A DNA stretch of 64,000 bases from TWA4 sp034086685 (lineage in GTDB: Bacteria > Bacillota > Clostridia > Lachnospirales > Lachnospiraceae), in the NCBI GenBank assembly GCA_034086685.1, contig JAXDZY010000094.1:45080-109079 (forward strand), read 5' to 3'. The notes beneath the pieces are model-generated. The model was not told the origin of the DNA and searched no databases. It was given only the letters and a program-made list of their open reading frames with translations. A program made the translations under genes and the position numbers. This document shows positions 51,724-59,556 of the stretch, piece by piece. The stretch's first letter is position 1. Every line of letters starts with the position of its first letter.

Positions 51724-51776
51724 GTGCAGACTGATTTATACTGATCAATACAACAGTATGCAATCGCTGACACAGA

Positions 51777-52769
51777 TTAATCATGTTGCAGCCCGGCCAC
51801 AATTGGTCCGGTTCCTGACAGACGGGTCAGTGGGATATCTCCAGATATCCCACTGACCCTTTTTTCGATCCGGGATGCAATCTGTGAATAATAGGAGTCC
51901 TTCCGGTAACCCAATCCCAGCGTATAACCGGTTTCCGCATATTTTAAAGGTACGACAAAAACATTGGACGGTGTACGGTCTCCCTGAACATTCTGCAGAA
52001 AACACTGAGGGCAAAAGGTGATGCCGCATCCGTCGGCGCACAGATTCAGCAGCGCCTCCGTGTTATCGACAGCAATCCTGCATTCCGCTTCGATTTTTTC
52101 AAGCTGCAGAACGGTCTCGACCCTTGTGCGGATGGAGTTGCCGGGATTATACAGCAGAAAAGGACTGCCTGCTATCTCCGGAATAATATGCCCGGTATCG
52201 TACAGCTTTTCAAGGATGGCAGAAGTATTCTCTCCAAAATTCCTGCGGAGAAATCCCTCCGATACAAGCAGGCAGATCCGGTCCCTGCAGAGAGGGACTT
52301 CCGCAATTTTATCATCATGAAAAGGAAGCTGTTCGATGATCAGCTCCACTTCTCCTCCGAGCAGCTTTTTCTGCAGAATATCACAGGTATCTTCCACAAT
52401 CCTGAAATCCACGGAAGGAAATTCTCTCTGCAGATCGGGCAGCAGCAGCGGCAGAAGCAGTTCGCCGCAGGAATGGGAAATTCCGAAAGGGTACACCCCT
52501 TCCTGATGATTGTTGACATCATTGATTTCCCTGCACATTTCCTGATAGGAATGCACAATGCTGCCGGCATATTTCTGAAAAATCTTCCCCGACGGCGTCA
52601 GCTTCAGCGGAACCGTACGAAAAAACAGCTTTGTCCCCAGTTCCTTTTCAACAGACTGAATATGCATACTCAGCGACTGCTGGGAAATATAAAGACGTTT
52701 TGCCGCTTTTGTAAAATTCTGTTCATCCGCTGCCACCAGAAAATAATGAAATTGAGTCAATGTTATCAT
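51777..52769 (-). CDS. LysR-family transcriptional regulator
   Basis: A 330-aa regulator with an N-terminal winged helix-turn-helix (FTKAAKRLYISQQSLSMHIQSVEKELG) and a C-terminal effector domain. The ATG at 52769 follows GGAGG; seven more codons are open upstream. It is transcribed divergently from the pxpB operon with 234 nt between, so it most probably regulates that operon in response to 5-oxoproline or a related compound. The 3' end of the gene contains the terminator of the opposing ftsH gene, and the C-terminal 30 residues look like an extension beyond a usual LysR protein. Confidence 0.9.
   Translation of the reverse strand: MITLTQFHYFLVAADEQNFTKAAKRLYISQQSLSMHIQSVEKELGTKLFFRTVPLKLTPSGKIFQKYAGSIVHSYQEMCREINDVNNHQEGVYPFGISHSCGELLLPLLLPDLQREFPSVDFRIVEDTCDILQKKLLGGEVELIIEQLPFHDDKIAEVPLCRDRICLLVSEGFLRRNFGENTSAILEKLYDTGHIIPEIAGSPFLLYNPGNSIRTRVETVLQLEKIEAECRIAVDNTEALLNLCADGCGITFCPQCFLQNVQGDRTPSNVFVVPLKYAETGYTLGLGYRKDSYYSQIASRIEKRVSGISGDIPLTRLSGTGPIVAGLQHD
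51824..51865 (+). terminator. Terminator of ftsH, lying inside the 3' end of the LysR gene
   Basis: GGGTCAGTGGGATATCT and CAGATATCCCACTGACCC form a long, near-perfect stem followed by six T on the plus strand. It is 101 nt after the ftsH stop and is read as coding sequence by the convergent regulator gene. Confidence 0.92.
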
Positions 52770-52832
52770 CTGTAGCCTCCATTTATGCAAAATGCCATAT
52801 CTGAAATTGTTTTTTTCTAATTATTTAAGCCA

Positions 52833-52861
52833 ATTTTATCGTAAAAAAAAGTGAAATACAA
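52833..52861 (-). promoter_or_regulatory. Promoter of the LysR gene
   Basis: TTGTAT (52856-52861) and TAAAAT (52833-52838) with a 17-nt spacer on the minus strand. It is 35 bp away from the opposing pxp promoter, the usual arrangement for LysR control of both. Confidence 0.65.
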
Positions 52862-52895
52862 GTATATTATTGTAATTAAACAGTAAAATAATTGT

Positions 52896-52924
52896 TTGAC
52901 TTGTGGACTAAGTACGATTATTGT
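52896..52924 (+). promoter_or_regulatory. Promoter of the pxpB operon
   Basis: TTGACT (52896-52901) and TATTGT (52919-52924) with a 17-nt spacer. The A/T-rich sequence between here and the LysR promoter is the likely regulator site. Confidence 0.62.
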
Positions 52925-52950
52925 TATTAATATGAGGTGGAATTGTACAA

Positions 52951-52984
52951 AGATGTATAGCCGGATAAACTATACATCTTTTTT
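52951..52984 (+). terminator. Terminator-shaped attenuator in the pxpB leader
   Basis: AGATGTATAG and CTATACATCT form a perfect 10-bp stem with a 9-nt loop, followed by six T, only about 20 nt before the pxpB ATG and downstream of the promoter. It should stop a share of transcripts unless readthrough is induced. A frame MYSRINYTSFLH* crosses the stem, but its ribosome site is weak. Confidence 0.72.
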
Positions 52985-53003
52985 GCATTAAGGAGAACAT
53001 ATT

Positions 53004-53741
53004 ATGAACAGATATCCACAAATCATGCCGGCAGGAGACTGCGCTGTTGTAGTCGAATTTGCCAATGAAATCAGTGAAACGATCAATCATACCATTCGAA
53101 ACTATGTCACCAACCTGAAAGAACGTAAAATCCACGGGATCAATGAAATCATCCCCACTTTCCGCTCGGTGCTGGTACAGTATGATCCCAGATTCATTTC
53201 CTATGAAACATTGCTCCATACCCTGAAGGAAGTACTGGACATGCCGCAGAAAGCGGAAGAATCCTCCAGAAGAATTGTGGAGATACCGGTCTGTTACGAA
53301 GGAGAATATGCACCGGATATCAAATATGTTGCGGAACACGCAGGATTATCGGTAACGGAAGTCATCCGGATCCATTCATCAAAAGAATATCTGATCTACA
53401 TGCTGGGATTCCAGCCGGGTTTTCCCTATCTGGGCGGGCTGGATGAGCGTCTTTTTACTCCAAGGCTTGCGGTACCGCGCATCAAACTGCGGGCCGGTTC
53501 TGTAGGCATCGGCGGCGAACAGACCGGTCTGTATCCGCTGGAATCACCGGGAGGGTGGCAGCTGATCGGAACCACCCCGGTAAAAGCCTACAATCCGAAG
53601 AAAGAAAATCCGATTCCCTATGAGGCCGGAGACTATATCAGGTTTGTACCGATTACCGGAGAAGAGTTTTCAAAAATAGAAGAACTGGAAAAAACGGGAC
53701 AGTACGAGTTCCGCATCTATCACACAAAAACGGAGAAATAA
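53004..53741 (+). CDS. pxpB: 5-oxoprolinase subunit PxpB (KipI family)
   Basis: A 245-aa protein of the KipI/AHS1 family (carboxyltransferase domain, subdomains C and D). Family motifs are MPAGDCAVVVEFAN near the N-terminus and the GFQPGFPYLGGLDERL block with IGGEQTGLYPLESPGGWQLIG near residue 190. In E. coli PxpA, PxpB and PxpC together open 5-oxoproline to glutamate with ATP. The same fold is the C/D half of the carboxyltransferase of urea carboxylase. AAGGAG precedes the ATG. First gene of the operon; pxpC follows after 4 nt. Confidence 0.92.
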   Translation: MNRYPQIMPAGDCAVVVEFANEISETINHTIRNYVTNLKERKIHGINEIIPTFRSVLVQYDPRFISYETLLHTLKEVLDMPQKAEESSRRIVEIPVCYEGEYAPDIKYVAEHAGLSVTEVIRIHSSKEYLIYMLGFQPGFPYLGGLDERLFTPRLAVPRIKLRAGSVGIGGEQTGLYPLESPGGWQLIGTTPVKAYNPKKENPIPYEAGDYIRFVPITGEEFSKIEELEKTGQYEFRIYHTKTEK

Positions 53742-53745
53742 CACA

Positions 53746-54756
53746 ATGGGAATCTTGTTTTTAAAAGGCGGTTTGTTTACAACCGTACAGGATATCGGGA
53801 GAAACGGCTATCAGAAATCCGGATTTCATGTTTCCGGTGTCATGGATAAACGATCCTTCATGCTTGCCAATCTTCTGGTAGACAACCCGGAAAATGAAGC
53901 GGTACTGGAATTTACCATGATCGGACCCACACTGAAATTCACCTCCGATACGATTATTGCCATAACAGGAGGCGATTTCAGTCCGAAAATGAATGGAAAA
54001 GAAGTCCCCATGTACACCGCTGTTTATGCACATAAAAACGATGTTCTGGAATTTCAGTATGCAAAAGAAGGCAACTGGGGGTATGTGGCATTTTCCAGCA
54101 GACTGGACATCCCCATGGTCATGGGCAGCCGCTCCACCGATACCAAATGCAGAATCGGCGGATATCATGGAAGGAAACTGGAAAAAGGAGATCAGATCTG
54201 GTTCCGCGCCAAGAGAAGATACCTGCCTTCTTTCCTGTCAAGATCGATTCCGCAGGAACATTTTGAAGATCCGCTGGTAAAAATCAGGGTGGTGATGGGA
54301 CCGCAGGACGATTATTTTACAGCGGAAGGCATCCGGACATTTCTGGAGGAGGAATATACGGTGACCAGCGACTGTGACCGTATGGGCTATCGGCTGGACG
54401 GCGCCTATATTGCCCACAATGACAAAGGTGCAGACATTATTTCTGACGGAATCGCCCACGGTTCCATACAGGTTCCTTCCAATGGCCGTCCCATCGTCAT
54501 GCTTTCCGACCGTCAGACCACCGGAGGATATACCAAGATCGCAACCATTATCAGCGTGGATATTCCGAAACTGGTCCAGTGCAAGGAACAGACCAGAATC
54601 CGCTTTGAAACGATCAGCGTGGAGAAAGCCCAGAAGCTGTATCTGGACGAACTGGAAACGTATGATGTAATCCGGCAGAAAATCCATCACCCCTGCAGAG
54701 AAGTACTGGATCCGAGACAGTCGGCAAAACGAATTGCCACACTTTTTAAAGATTAA
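53746..54756 (+). CDS. pxpC: 5-oxoprolinase subunit PxpC (KipA family)
   Basis: A 336-aa protein of the KipA/AHS2 family (carboxyltransferase domain, subdomains A and B). The N-terminal FTTVQDIGRNGYQKSG and the C-terminal SNGRPIVMLSDRQTTGGYTKIAT are the family signatures. With PxpB it forms a complete carboxyltransferase-type fold, as found in one chain in urea carboxylase. The GGAGA ribosome site lies in the end of pxpB, so the two are probably made in equal amounts. Confidence 0.92.
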   Translation: MGILFLKGGLFTTVQDIGRNGYQKSGFHVSGVMDKRSFMLANLLVDNPENEAVLEFTMIGPTLKFTSDTIIAITGGDFSPKMNGKEVPMYTAVYAHKNDVLEFQYAKEGNWGYVAFSSRLDIPMVMGSRSTDTKCRIGGYHGRKLEKGDQIWFRAKRRYLPSFLSRSIPQEHFEDPLVKIRVVMGPQDDYFTAEGIRTFLEEEYTVTSDCDRMGYRLDGAYIAHNDKGADIISDGIAHGSIQVPSNGRPIVMLSDRQTTGGYTKIATIISVDIPKLVQCKEQTRIRFETISVEKAQKLYLDELETYDVIRQKIHHPCREVLDPRQSAKRIATLFKD

Positions 54757-54773
54757 CAAAGGAGCGGTGAGAA

Positions 54774-55196
54774 ATGAATATAAAAGAGATAAAAGAATTA
54801 ATCGAGATTGTGGAGGCATCCTCTCTGAGCGAATTCAGCCTGAAAGAGGGAAATCTGAAAATCAATATGAAGAAAGGCGGCGCCGTTTCGGAGGCAGGTA
54901 CAACGGTTGTCCGTGAAATCAGCCAGCCGGCAGTACAGGAAGCGGAGCCGGAGGAAGACAGCTATATCATGTCACCCATGGTAGGCACATTCTACAGTTC
55001 CCCCGCGCCGGATGCGGTTTCCTACGTCAATGTGGGAGATACGGTGAAAAAAGGTCAGATTCTGTGCATCATCGAGGCGATGAAGTTAATGAACGAAATC
55101 GAATGTGAATATGATGCGGAAATTATTTCCGTCATGGTCAGCAATGAGCAGAAGGTGGAATACGGCCAGCCTCTGTTCAAAGTAAAAAAGATTTAA
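54774..55196 (+). CDS. accB: Biotin carboxyl carrier protein
   Basis: A 140-aa protein of the acetyl-CoA carboxylase BCCP type. An N-terminal helix (MNIKEIKELIEIVEAS) and flexible linker lead to the biotinyl domain (about 63-140) with the thumb-like insertion SSPAPDAVSYVNVGD and the biotinylated K104 in EAMKLMNEI. It could serve the cell's acetyl-CoA carboxylase, but it sits between pxpC and accC in the 5-oxoproline operon. No carboxyltransferase of the AccA/AccD type is nearby. AAAGGAG precedes the ATG. Confidence 0.93.
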   Translation: MNIKEIKELIEIVEASSLSEFSLKEGNLKINMKKGGAVSEAGTTVVREISQPAVQEAEPEEDSYIMSPMVGTFYSSPAPDAVSYVNVGDTVKKGQILCIIEAMKLMNEIECEYDAEIISVMVSNEQKVEYGQPLFKVKKI

Positions 55197-55220
55197 TCAA
55201 ACGGAAGGATGAGAAGAATC

Positions 55221-56570
55221 ATGTATGAAAAAGTATTGATCGCCAACCGCGGAGAAATTGCGGTTCGTATCATCCGGGCATGCAGAAACATGGGAATCCG
55301 TTCCGTAGCCGTTTACTCAAAAGAAGACCGGGATGCACTGCATGTAAAGCTGGCTGATCAGCGCGTCTGCATCGGAGACGGACCGGTCAGAAACAGCTAT
55401 CTGAATATGGACCGGATCATTCAGGCTGCTATTAATACAAAAGCCGATGCCATCCATCCCGGGTTCGGTTTTTTATCGGAAAACAGTGAATTTGCCAGAA
55501 AATGTGAACAGTACGGTATCGATTTTATCGGTCCTTCCGCCGAGCTGATCGACCAGATGGGCAATAAATCCCAGGCACGGACCACCATGATGGAAGCCGG
55601 AGTTCCGGTGGTTCCGGGAACCGAACATCCGGTTCATGATGTGGAAGAGGCCCGCAGGGAAGCACAGCGCATCGGTTATCCCATCATGATCAAGGCCTCC
55701 TCCGGCGGCGGCGGAAAAGGGATGCGGATAGCCATGACGGAAGCGGAATTCGAGCACCAGTTCGGCATCGCCCAGCGTGAATCAGTGGGCGCATTTTCCG
55801 ATGATACCATGTATCTGGAACGTTTTATTGAAGAACCCCGTCATGTGGAGGTGCAGATCATTGCCGATAAACATGGTAATGTGATATCCCTGGGAGACCG
55901 TGACTGCTCCGTTCAGAGAAATCATCAGAAAATGATTGAAGAATCCCCCTCACCCGCCATCGACGCAGAAACCCGGAAAAAAATGTACGAAACAGCGGTT
56001 CTGGCAGCAAAAACAGTGGGATATTACAGTGCCGGAACCATCGAATTTATCGTATCCAAAACCGGAAGCTTCTACTTTATGGAAATGAACACCAGAATTC
56101 AGGTGGAACACCCCGTGACGGAAATGGTCACAGGCATCGATCTGATCGAAGCCATGATTGAAGTCAGCATGGGGATGGAACTTCCCTTCAGACAGGAAGA
56201 CATCCGGCTCACCGGCCACGCCATCGAATGCCGGATCAACGCGGAAATCCCAGAAAAGAATTTCCGCCCCAGCCCCGGGAAAATCACCCATATCCATCTG
56301 CCGGGCGGCAACGGGGTACGGGTGGACACGGCAATCTATGAAGGATACACCGTTCCGCCGGATTATGATTCCATGATTGCAAAAGTCATCGTACACGGAA
56401 AAGACCGGGAAGCCGCCATCCGCCGGATGCTGACGGCACTGGATGAAATGGTGATTCTGGGAATCTCCACCAACATCAATTTCCAGTATCTCATATTCAA
56501 AAATCCAGTATTCTGTGAAGGAAATGCACACACCGGATTTATCGATACACTGCTGAATTATACGGAGTAG
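55221..56570 (+). CDS. accC: Biotin carboxylase
   Basis: A 449-aa enzyme that charges biotin with CO2 from bicarbonate using ATP, exactly the length of E. coli AccC. Seen are the N-terminal KVLIANRGEIAVRIIRA, the ATP-grasp glycine loop KASSGGGGKGMRIA, the bicarbonate/biotin residues in FMEMNTRIQVEHPVTEM, and the C-terminal lid. ATG 55221 is preferred (an ATG at 55209 lies too near GGAAGG). It is the only biotin carboxylase of the window and is followed by a perfect 10-bp hairpin before the next gene. Confidence 0.94.
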   Translation: MYEKVLIANRGEIAVRIIRACRNMGIRSVAVYSKEDRDALHVKLADQRVCIGDGPVRNSYLNMDRIIQAAINTKADAIHPGFGFLSENSEFARKCEQYGIDFIGPSAELIDQMGNKSQARTTMMEAGVPVVPGTEHPVHDVEEARREAQRIGYPIMIKASSGGGGKGMRIAMTEAEFEHQFGIAQRESVGAFSDDTMYLERFIEEPRHVEVQIIADKHGNVISLGDRDCSVQRNHQKMIEESPSPAIDAETRKKMYETAVLAAKTVGYYSAGTIEFIVSKTGSFYFMEMNTRIQVEHPVTEMVTGIDLIEAMIEVSMGMELPFRQEDIRLTGHAIECRINAEIPEKNFRPSPGKITHIHLPGGNGVRVDTAIYEGYTVPPDYDSMIAKVIVHGKDREAAIRRMLTALDEMVILGISTNINFQYLIFKNPVFCEGNAHTGFIDTLLNYTE

Positions 56571-56628
56571 ACTGCTGTTTGTCAGGCATTTGCCGCACTT
56601 TGCCGAACAGCTGCCGGAAAATACGCAG

Positions 56629-56650
56629 CAGTTCAGCCAGGGCTGAACTG
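56629..56650 (+). repeat. Perfect 10-bp palindrome between accC and the YcsI gene
   Basis: CAGTTCAGCC and GGCTGAACTG flank two bases, and no T-run follows. It is too tight for a terminator and probably acts in the mRNA as a stabilising or processing stem between the upstream and downstream halves of the operon. Confidence 0.55.
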
Positions 56651-56690
56651 TTCTGAATAGTAACGAAGATACAGAAAGGAAGGTAACTTT

Positions 56691-57479
56691 ATGGATCTGA
56701 AACAGGCACTTCCTGCAGATGTCAGGAAAATGATAAGAGAAGGAAAAATCACAACACCCACTTCAGGCATGTGTGCCGGTTACGCCCAGGCAAATCTGGC
56801 TGTTCTGCCGAAGGAGCTGGCCTATGATTTTCTCCTGTTTACCCAGAGAAATCCCAAACCCTGCCCCATTCTTGAAGTAAGCGATGCGGGAAGCAGGTAT
56901 CTGAAATATATTGCAAAGGACTGTGACATCGCCACGGATTTTCCTAAATACCGGATTTATGAAAAAGGTGTAATGACCGGAGAATACACTAGTGTGGAAC
57001 AGTTCTGGCGGGATGATCTGGTCAGCTTTCTGATCGGATGCAGCTTTTCATTTGAATCGGAGCTGATCGATGCAGGAATCGAAATCCGCCATAACACAGA
57101 AGGGTGCAATGTCCCCATGTATATTACCAATATCGAAACAGTTCCTGCCGGTATTTTCCATGGTCCCATGACGGTAAGCATGCGGCCGGTTCCCTATGAT
57201 CAGGTGGTCCGTGCCGTACAGGTATCAGGTACCATGCCCAGAGTCCACGGCGCACCTATTCACATCGGCGATCCGTCGGTTATCGGCATCAGGGATATCA
57301 ACAAACCTGATTTCGGCGATCCGGTCACCATAAAACCGGGGGAAGTTCCGGTATTCTGGCCCTGCGGCGTAACGCCTCAGTCCGTACTCATGAATGTTAA
57401 ACCGGACTTTGTCATCACTCATGCACCGGGACATATGCTGATCACGGACGTTAAAAATTCCGAACTGAAAAATGCATAA
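56691..57479 (+). CDS. YcsI family (DUF1445) putative hydro-lyase
   Basis: A 262-aa protein of the DUF1445/YcsI family. Family features are the N-terminal CAGYAQANLAVLPKELAYDFLLF, the central FLIGCSFSFESELI with EIRHNTEGCNVPMYITN, and the C-terminal FWPCGVTPQSVLMNVKPDFVITHAPGHMLITD. Mammalian D-glutamate cyclase contains this domain plus a second, and that enzyme interconverts D-glutamate and 5-oxo-D-proline. That link fits the operon, but the catalytic part of the mammalian enzyme is reported to be in the other domain, so the activity here is not established. GAAAGG precedes the ATG. Confidence 0.83.
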   Translation: MDLKQALPADVRKMIREGKITTPTSGMCAGYAQANLAVLPKELAYDFLLFTQRNPKPCPILEVSDAGSRYLKYIAKDCDIATDFPKYRIYEKGVMTGEYTSVEQFWRDDLVSFLIGCSFSFESELIDAGIEIRHNTEGCNVPMYITNIETVPAGIFHGPMTVSMRPVPYDQVVRAVQVSGTMPRVHGAPIHIGDPSVIGIRDINKPDFGDPVTIKPGEVPVFWPCGVTPQSVLMNVKPDFVITHAPGHMLITDVKNSELKNA

Positions 57480-57505
57480 ATAACAGGAAAAGAATGGTGA
57501 ATGAC

Positions 57506-58273
57506 ATGAAATATGTAGATTTGAATTGTGACCTGGGCGAAAGCTTTGGAAATTATAAAATCGGAATGGATGAAGAGGTCATTCCCCTCATCACCTCCGC
57601 AAATGTAGCCTGCGGATACCATGCATCCGATCCCGTTGTGATGCAGAAAACGGTTCGTATGGCAGCGGAAAACGGCATCGGTATCGGCGCACATCCCGGC
57701 TTTCCGGATCTGATGGGATTTGGAAGAAGAAATATGAATATCAGCACCGGTGAAGCCTATGCCTACGTCACTTATCAGCTGGGAGCTCTGGATGCATTCT
57801 GCCGGAAATACGGTGTCAGGATGCAGCACGTAAAACCTCACGGTGCCCTGTACAACATGGCCGGAAAGGATTACGCTCTGGCCCGGGCCATCTGTGAAGC
57901 CGTGTACGATTTTGACCAGGAGCTGATCCTGCTGGGACTGACCGGAAGCGAACTGATCCGTGCTTCCGAAGCAGTGGGACTTCGGCACGCCAATGAGTTT
58001 TTTGCTGACAGAGCCTATGAAGAAGATGGCTCTCTCGTATCAAGGACAAAAGCCGGCTCCATGATTACCGATGAAAACGAGGCACTGGAACGGGTAGTCA
58101 AAGTCGTAAAAGAGGGAAAAGTAGTAAGTATTACCGGAAAAGAAATTTCACTGAATATCAACTCCATCTGCGTTCACGGGGATGGAGAAAAAGCACTGGC
58201 GTTTGTGAAGCTCATCGGTGAACGTCTCAGAAAAGAAAACATCACCGTCGCAGCCTTACATAAATTTATTTAA
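57506..58273 (+). CDS. pxpA: 5-oxoprolinase subunit PxpA (LamB/YcsF family)
   Basis: A 255-aa protein of the LamB/YcsF family, the component of 5-oxoprolinase that carries the metal-binding hydrolase-like fold. Motifs are VDLNCDLGESFG at the N-terminus, ANVACGYHASDP, GAHPGFPDLMGFGRR and VKPHGALYNM. The ATG at 57506 gives the conserved N-terminus MKYVDLNCDLG; an ATG at 57494 is possible. It follows the YcsI gene by 26 nt. With PxpB and PxpC upstream it completes the enzyme. Confidence 0.93.
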   Translation: MKYVDLNCDLGESFGNYKIGMDEEVIPLITSANVACGYHASDPVVMQKTVRMAAENGIGIGAHPGFPDLMGFGRRNMNISTGEAYAYVTYQLGALDAFCRKYGVRMQHVKPHGALYNMAGKDYALARAICEAVYDFDQELILLGLTGSELIRASEAVGLRHANEFFADRAYEEDGSLVSRTKAGSMITDENEALERVVKVVKEGKVVSITGKEISLNINSICVHGDGEKALAFVKLIGERLRKENITVAALHKFI

Positions 58274-58289
58274 CACAGGAGGAGATCAT

Positions 58290-59534
58290 ATGTCTAAATT
58301 TGTGGAAAGACTCAAAAACATTGGTCCCGGCGCGCTGGTTGCAGCGGCTTTTATCGGACCCGGAACCGTAACAACCTGTACCAAATCAGGTGCAAACAGC
58401 GGCTATACCCTGCTTTGGGCCATGCTGTTTTCAACCATTGCCACCATCGTCTTTCAGGAGATGGCCGCAAGACTGGGTATTGTAACACAGAAAGGTCTGG
58501 GTGAAAATATCCGCGAACGAATCGTAAACCCGATTCTGAAGGGAATTGCCATTTTCATTGTCATCGTTGCCATTTTCGTCGGCAACAGTGCTTACGAAAC
58601 GGGTAATATTACCGGCGGTATCCTGGGTCTGCAGGTTATCTTCCCCGGTCTGCAGACATGGATCGTGGTTCTTGTCATCTCACTGCTTGCCATTTTCCTG
58701 CTCTGGAGCGGCAATTACAAGAGAATTGAAAAAGTTCTGACTGCCATCGTACTGATCATGTCGGCTGTTTTCATTGTTACGGCAATTGCATCCTCTCCCG
58801 ACTGGGGCGCTGTCATCAAAGGTCTGTTTGTTCCTTCCATGGGTGAAAATGATCTGATGACTGTGGTAGGACTGATCGGTACCACTGTTGTACCGTACAA
58901 TCTGTTCCTTCATGCATCTTCCTCCTCAGAAAGATGGACCAGCGGAAATAAAGAAGATATTATCAATGCACGCATCGATACCGCTATTTCCATCGGTCTG
59001 GGCGGCATCGTATCCATGATGATCATCATCGCTGCTTCCGCAAACCTGTACGGAACCGGTGCAGAAATTGCCAACGGCGCCGATATGGCAAAAGCCGTTG
59101 AACCGATTCTTGGTTCCTGGGCTAAATACTTCATCGCCATCGGTCTTCTGGCAGCCGGCTTTACCTCCGCTATCACAGCACCGTTATCTGCTGCTTTTGC
59201 AACCACCGGTGCACTGGGCATGGGCAAGGATATGAAGTCCATGAAATTCAAAGGCGTATGGCTGGCAGTTATCATCATCGGTGCAGTCATTGCCATCGCA
59301 CTGGGAAGCAGCCCCACTCAGCTGATTCTTGTAGCTCAGGCTGCAAACGCCATTATTCTTCCTCTGATTGCTTTCTTTGTTATTTACTGTGTAAATTCAA
59401 AGAGCATGGGACAGTTTAAAAACGGTATTTTCAGCAATATTCTCGGTATTGTCATCATTATCGTATGCTGCTTTATCTGCTACCGCAACTTCTCAAGCTT
59501 CTTAACATCTCTGGCAGCACTGATTGGTCAGTAA
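58290..59534 (+). CDS. Nramp-related membrane transporter with altered metal motifs
   Basis: A 414-aa membrane protein with 11 likely helices and the LeuT fold of the Nramp family. The metal-binding DPGN of helix 1 is replaced by G23-P-G-T26, and the MPH of helix 6 reads V201-P-Y203. It therefore probably does not carry manganese or iron as usual. B. subtilis YcsG is in the same genomic setting with ycsF and kip genes. Carriage of 5-oxoproline or an organic acid is an inference. AGGAGGAG precedes the ATG at 58290. Confidence 0.82.
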   Translation: MSKFVERLKNIGPGALVAAAFIGPGTVTTCTKSGANSGYTLLWAMLFSTIATIVFQEMAARLGIVTQKGLGENIRERIVNPILKGIAIFIVIVAIFVGNSAYETGNITGGILGLQVIFPGLQTWIVVLVISLLAIFLLWSGNYKRIEKVLTAIVLIMSAVFIVTAIASSPDWGAVIKGLFVPSMGENDLMTVVGLIGTTVVPYNLFLHASSSSERWTSGNKEDIINARIDTAISIGLGGIVSMMIIIAASANLYGTGAEIANGADMAKAVEPILGSWAKYFIAIGLLAAGFTSAITAPLSAAFATTGALGMGKDMKSMKFKGVWLAVIIIGAVIAIALGSSPTQLILVAQAANAIILPLIAFFVIYCVNSKSMGQFKNGIFSNILGIVIIIVCCFICYRNFSSFLTSLAALIGQ

Positions 59535-59556
59535 CAGGACGGACGGGTAAAATAAG

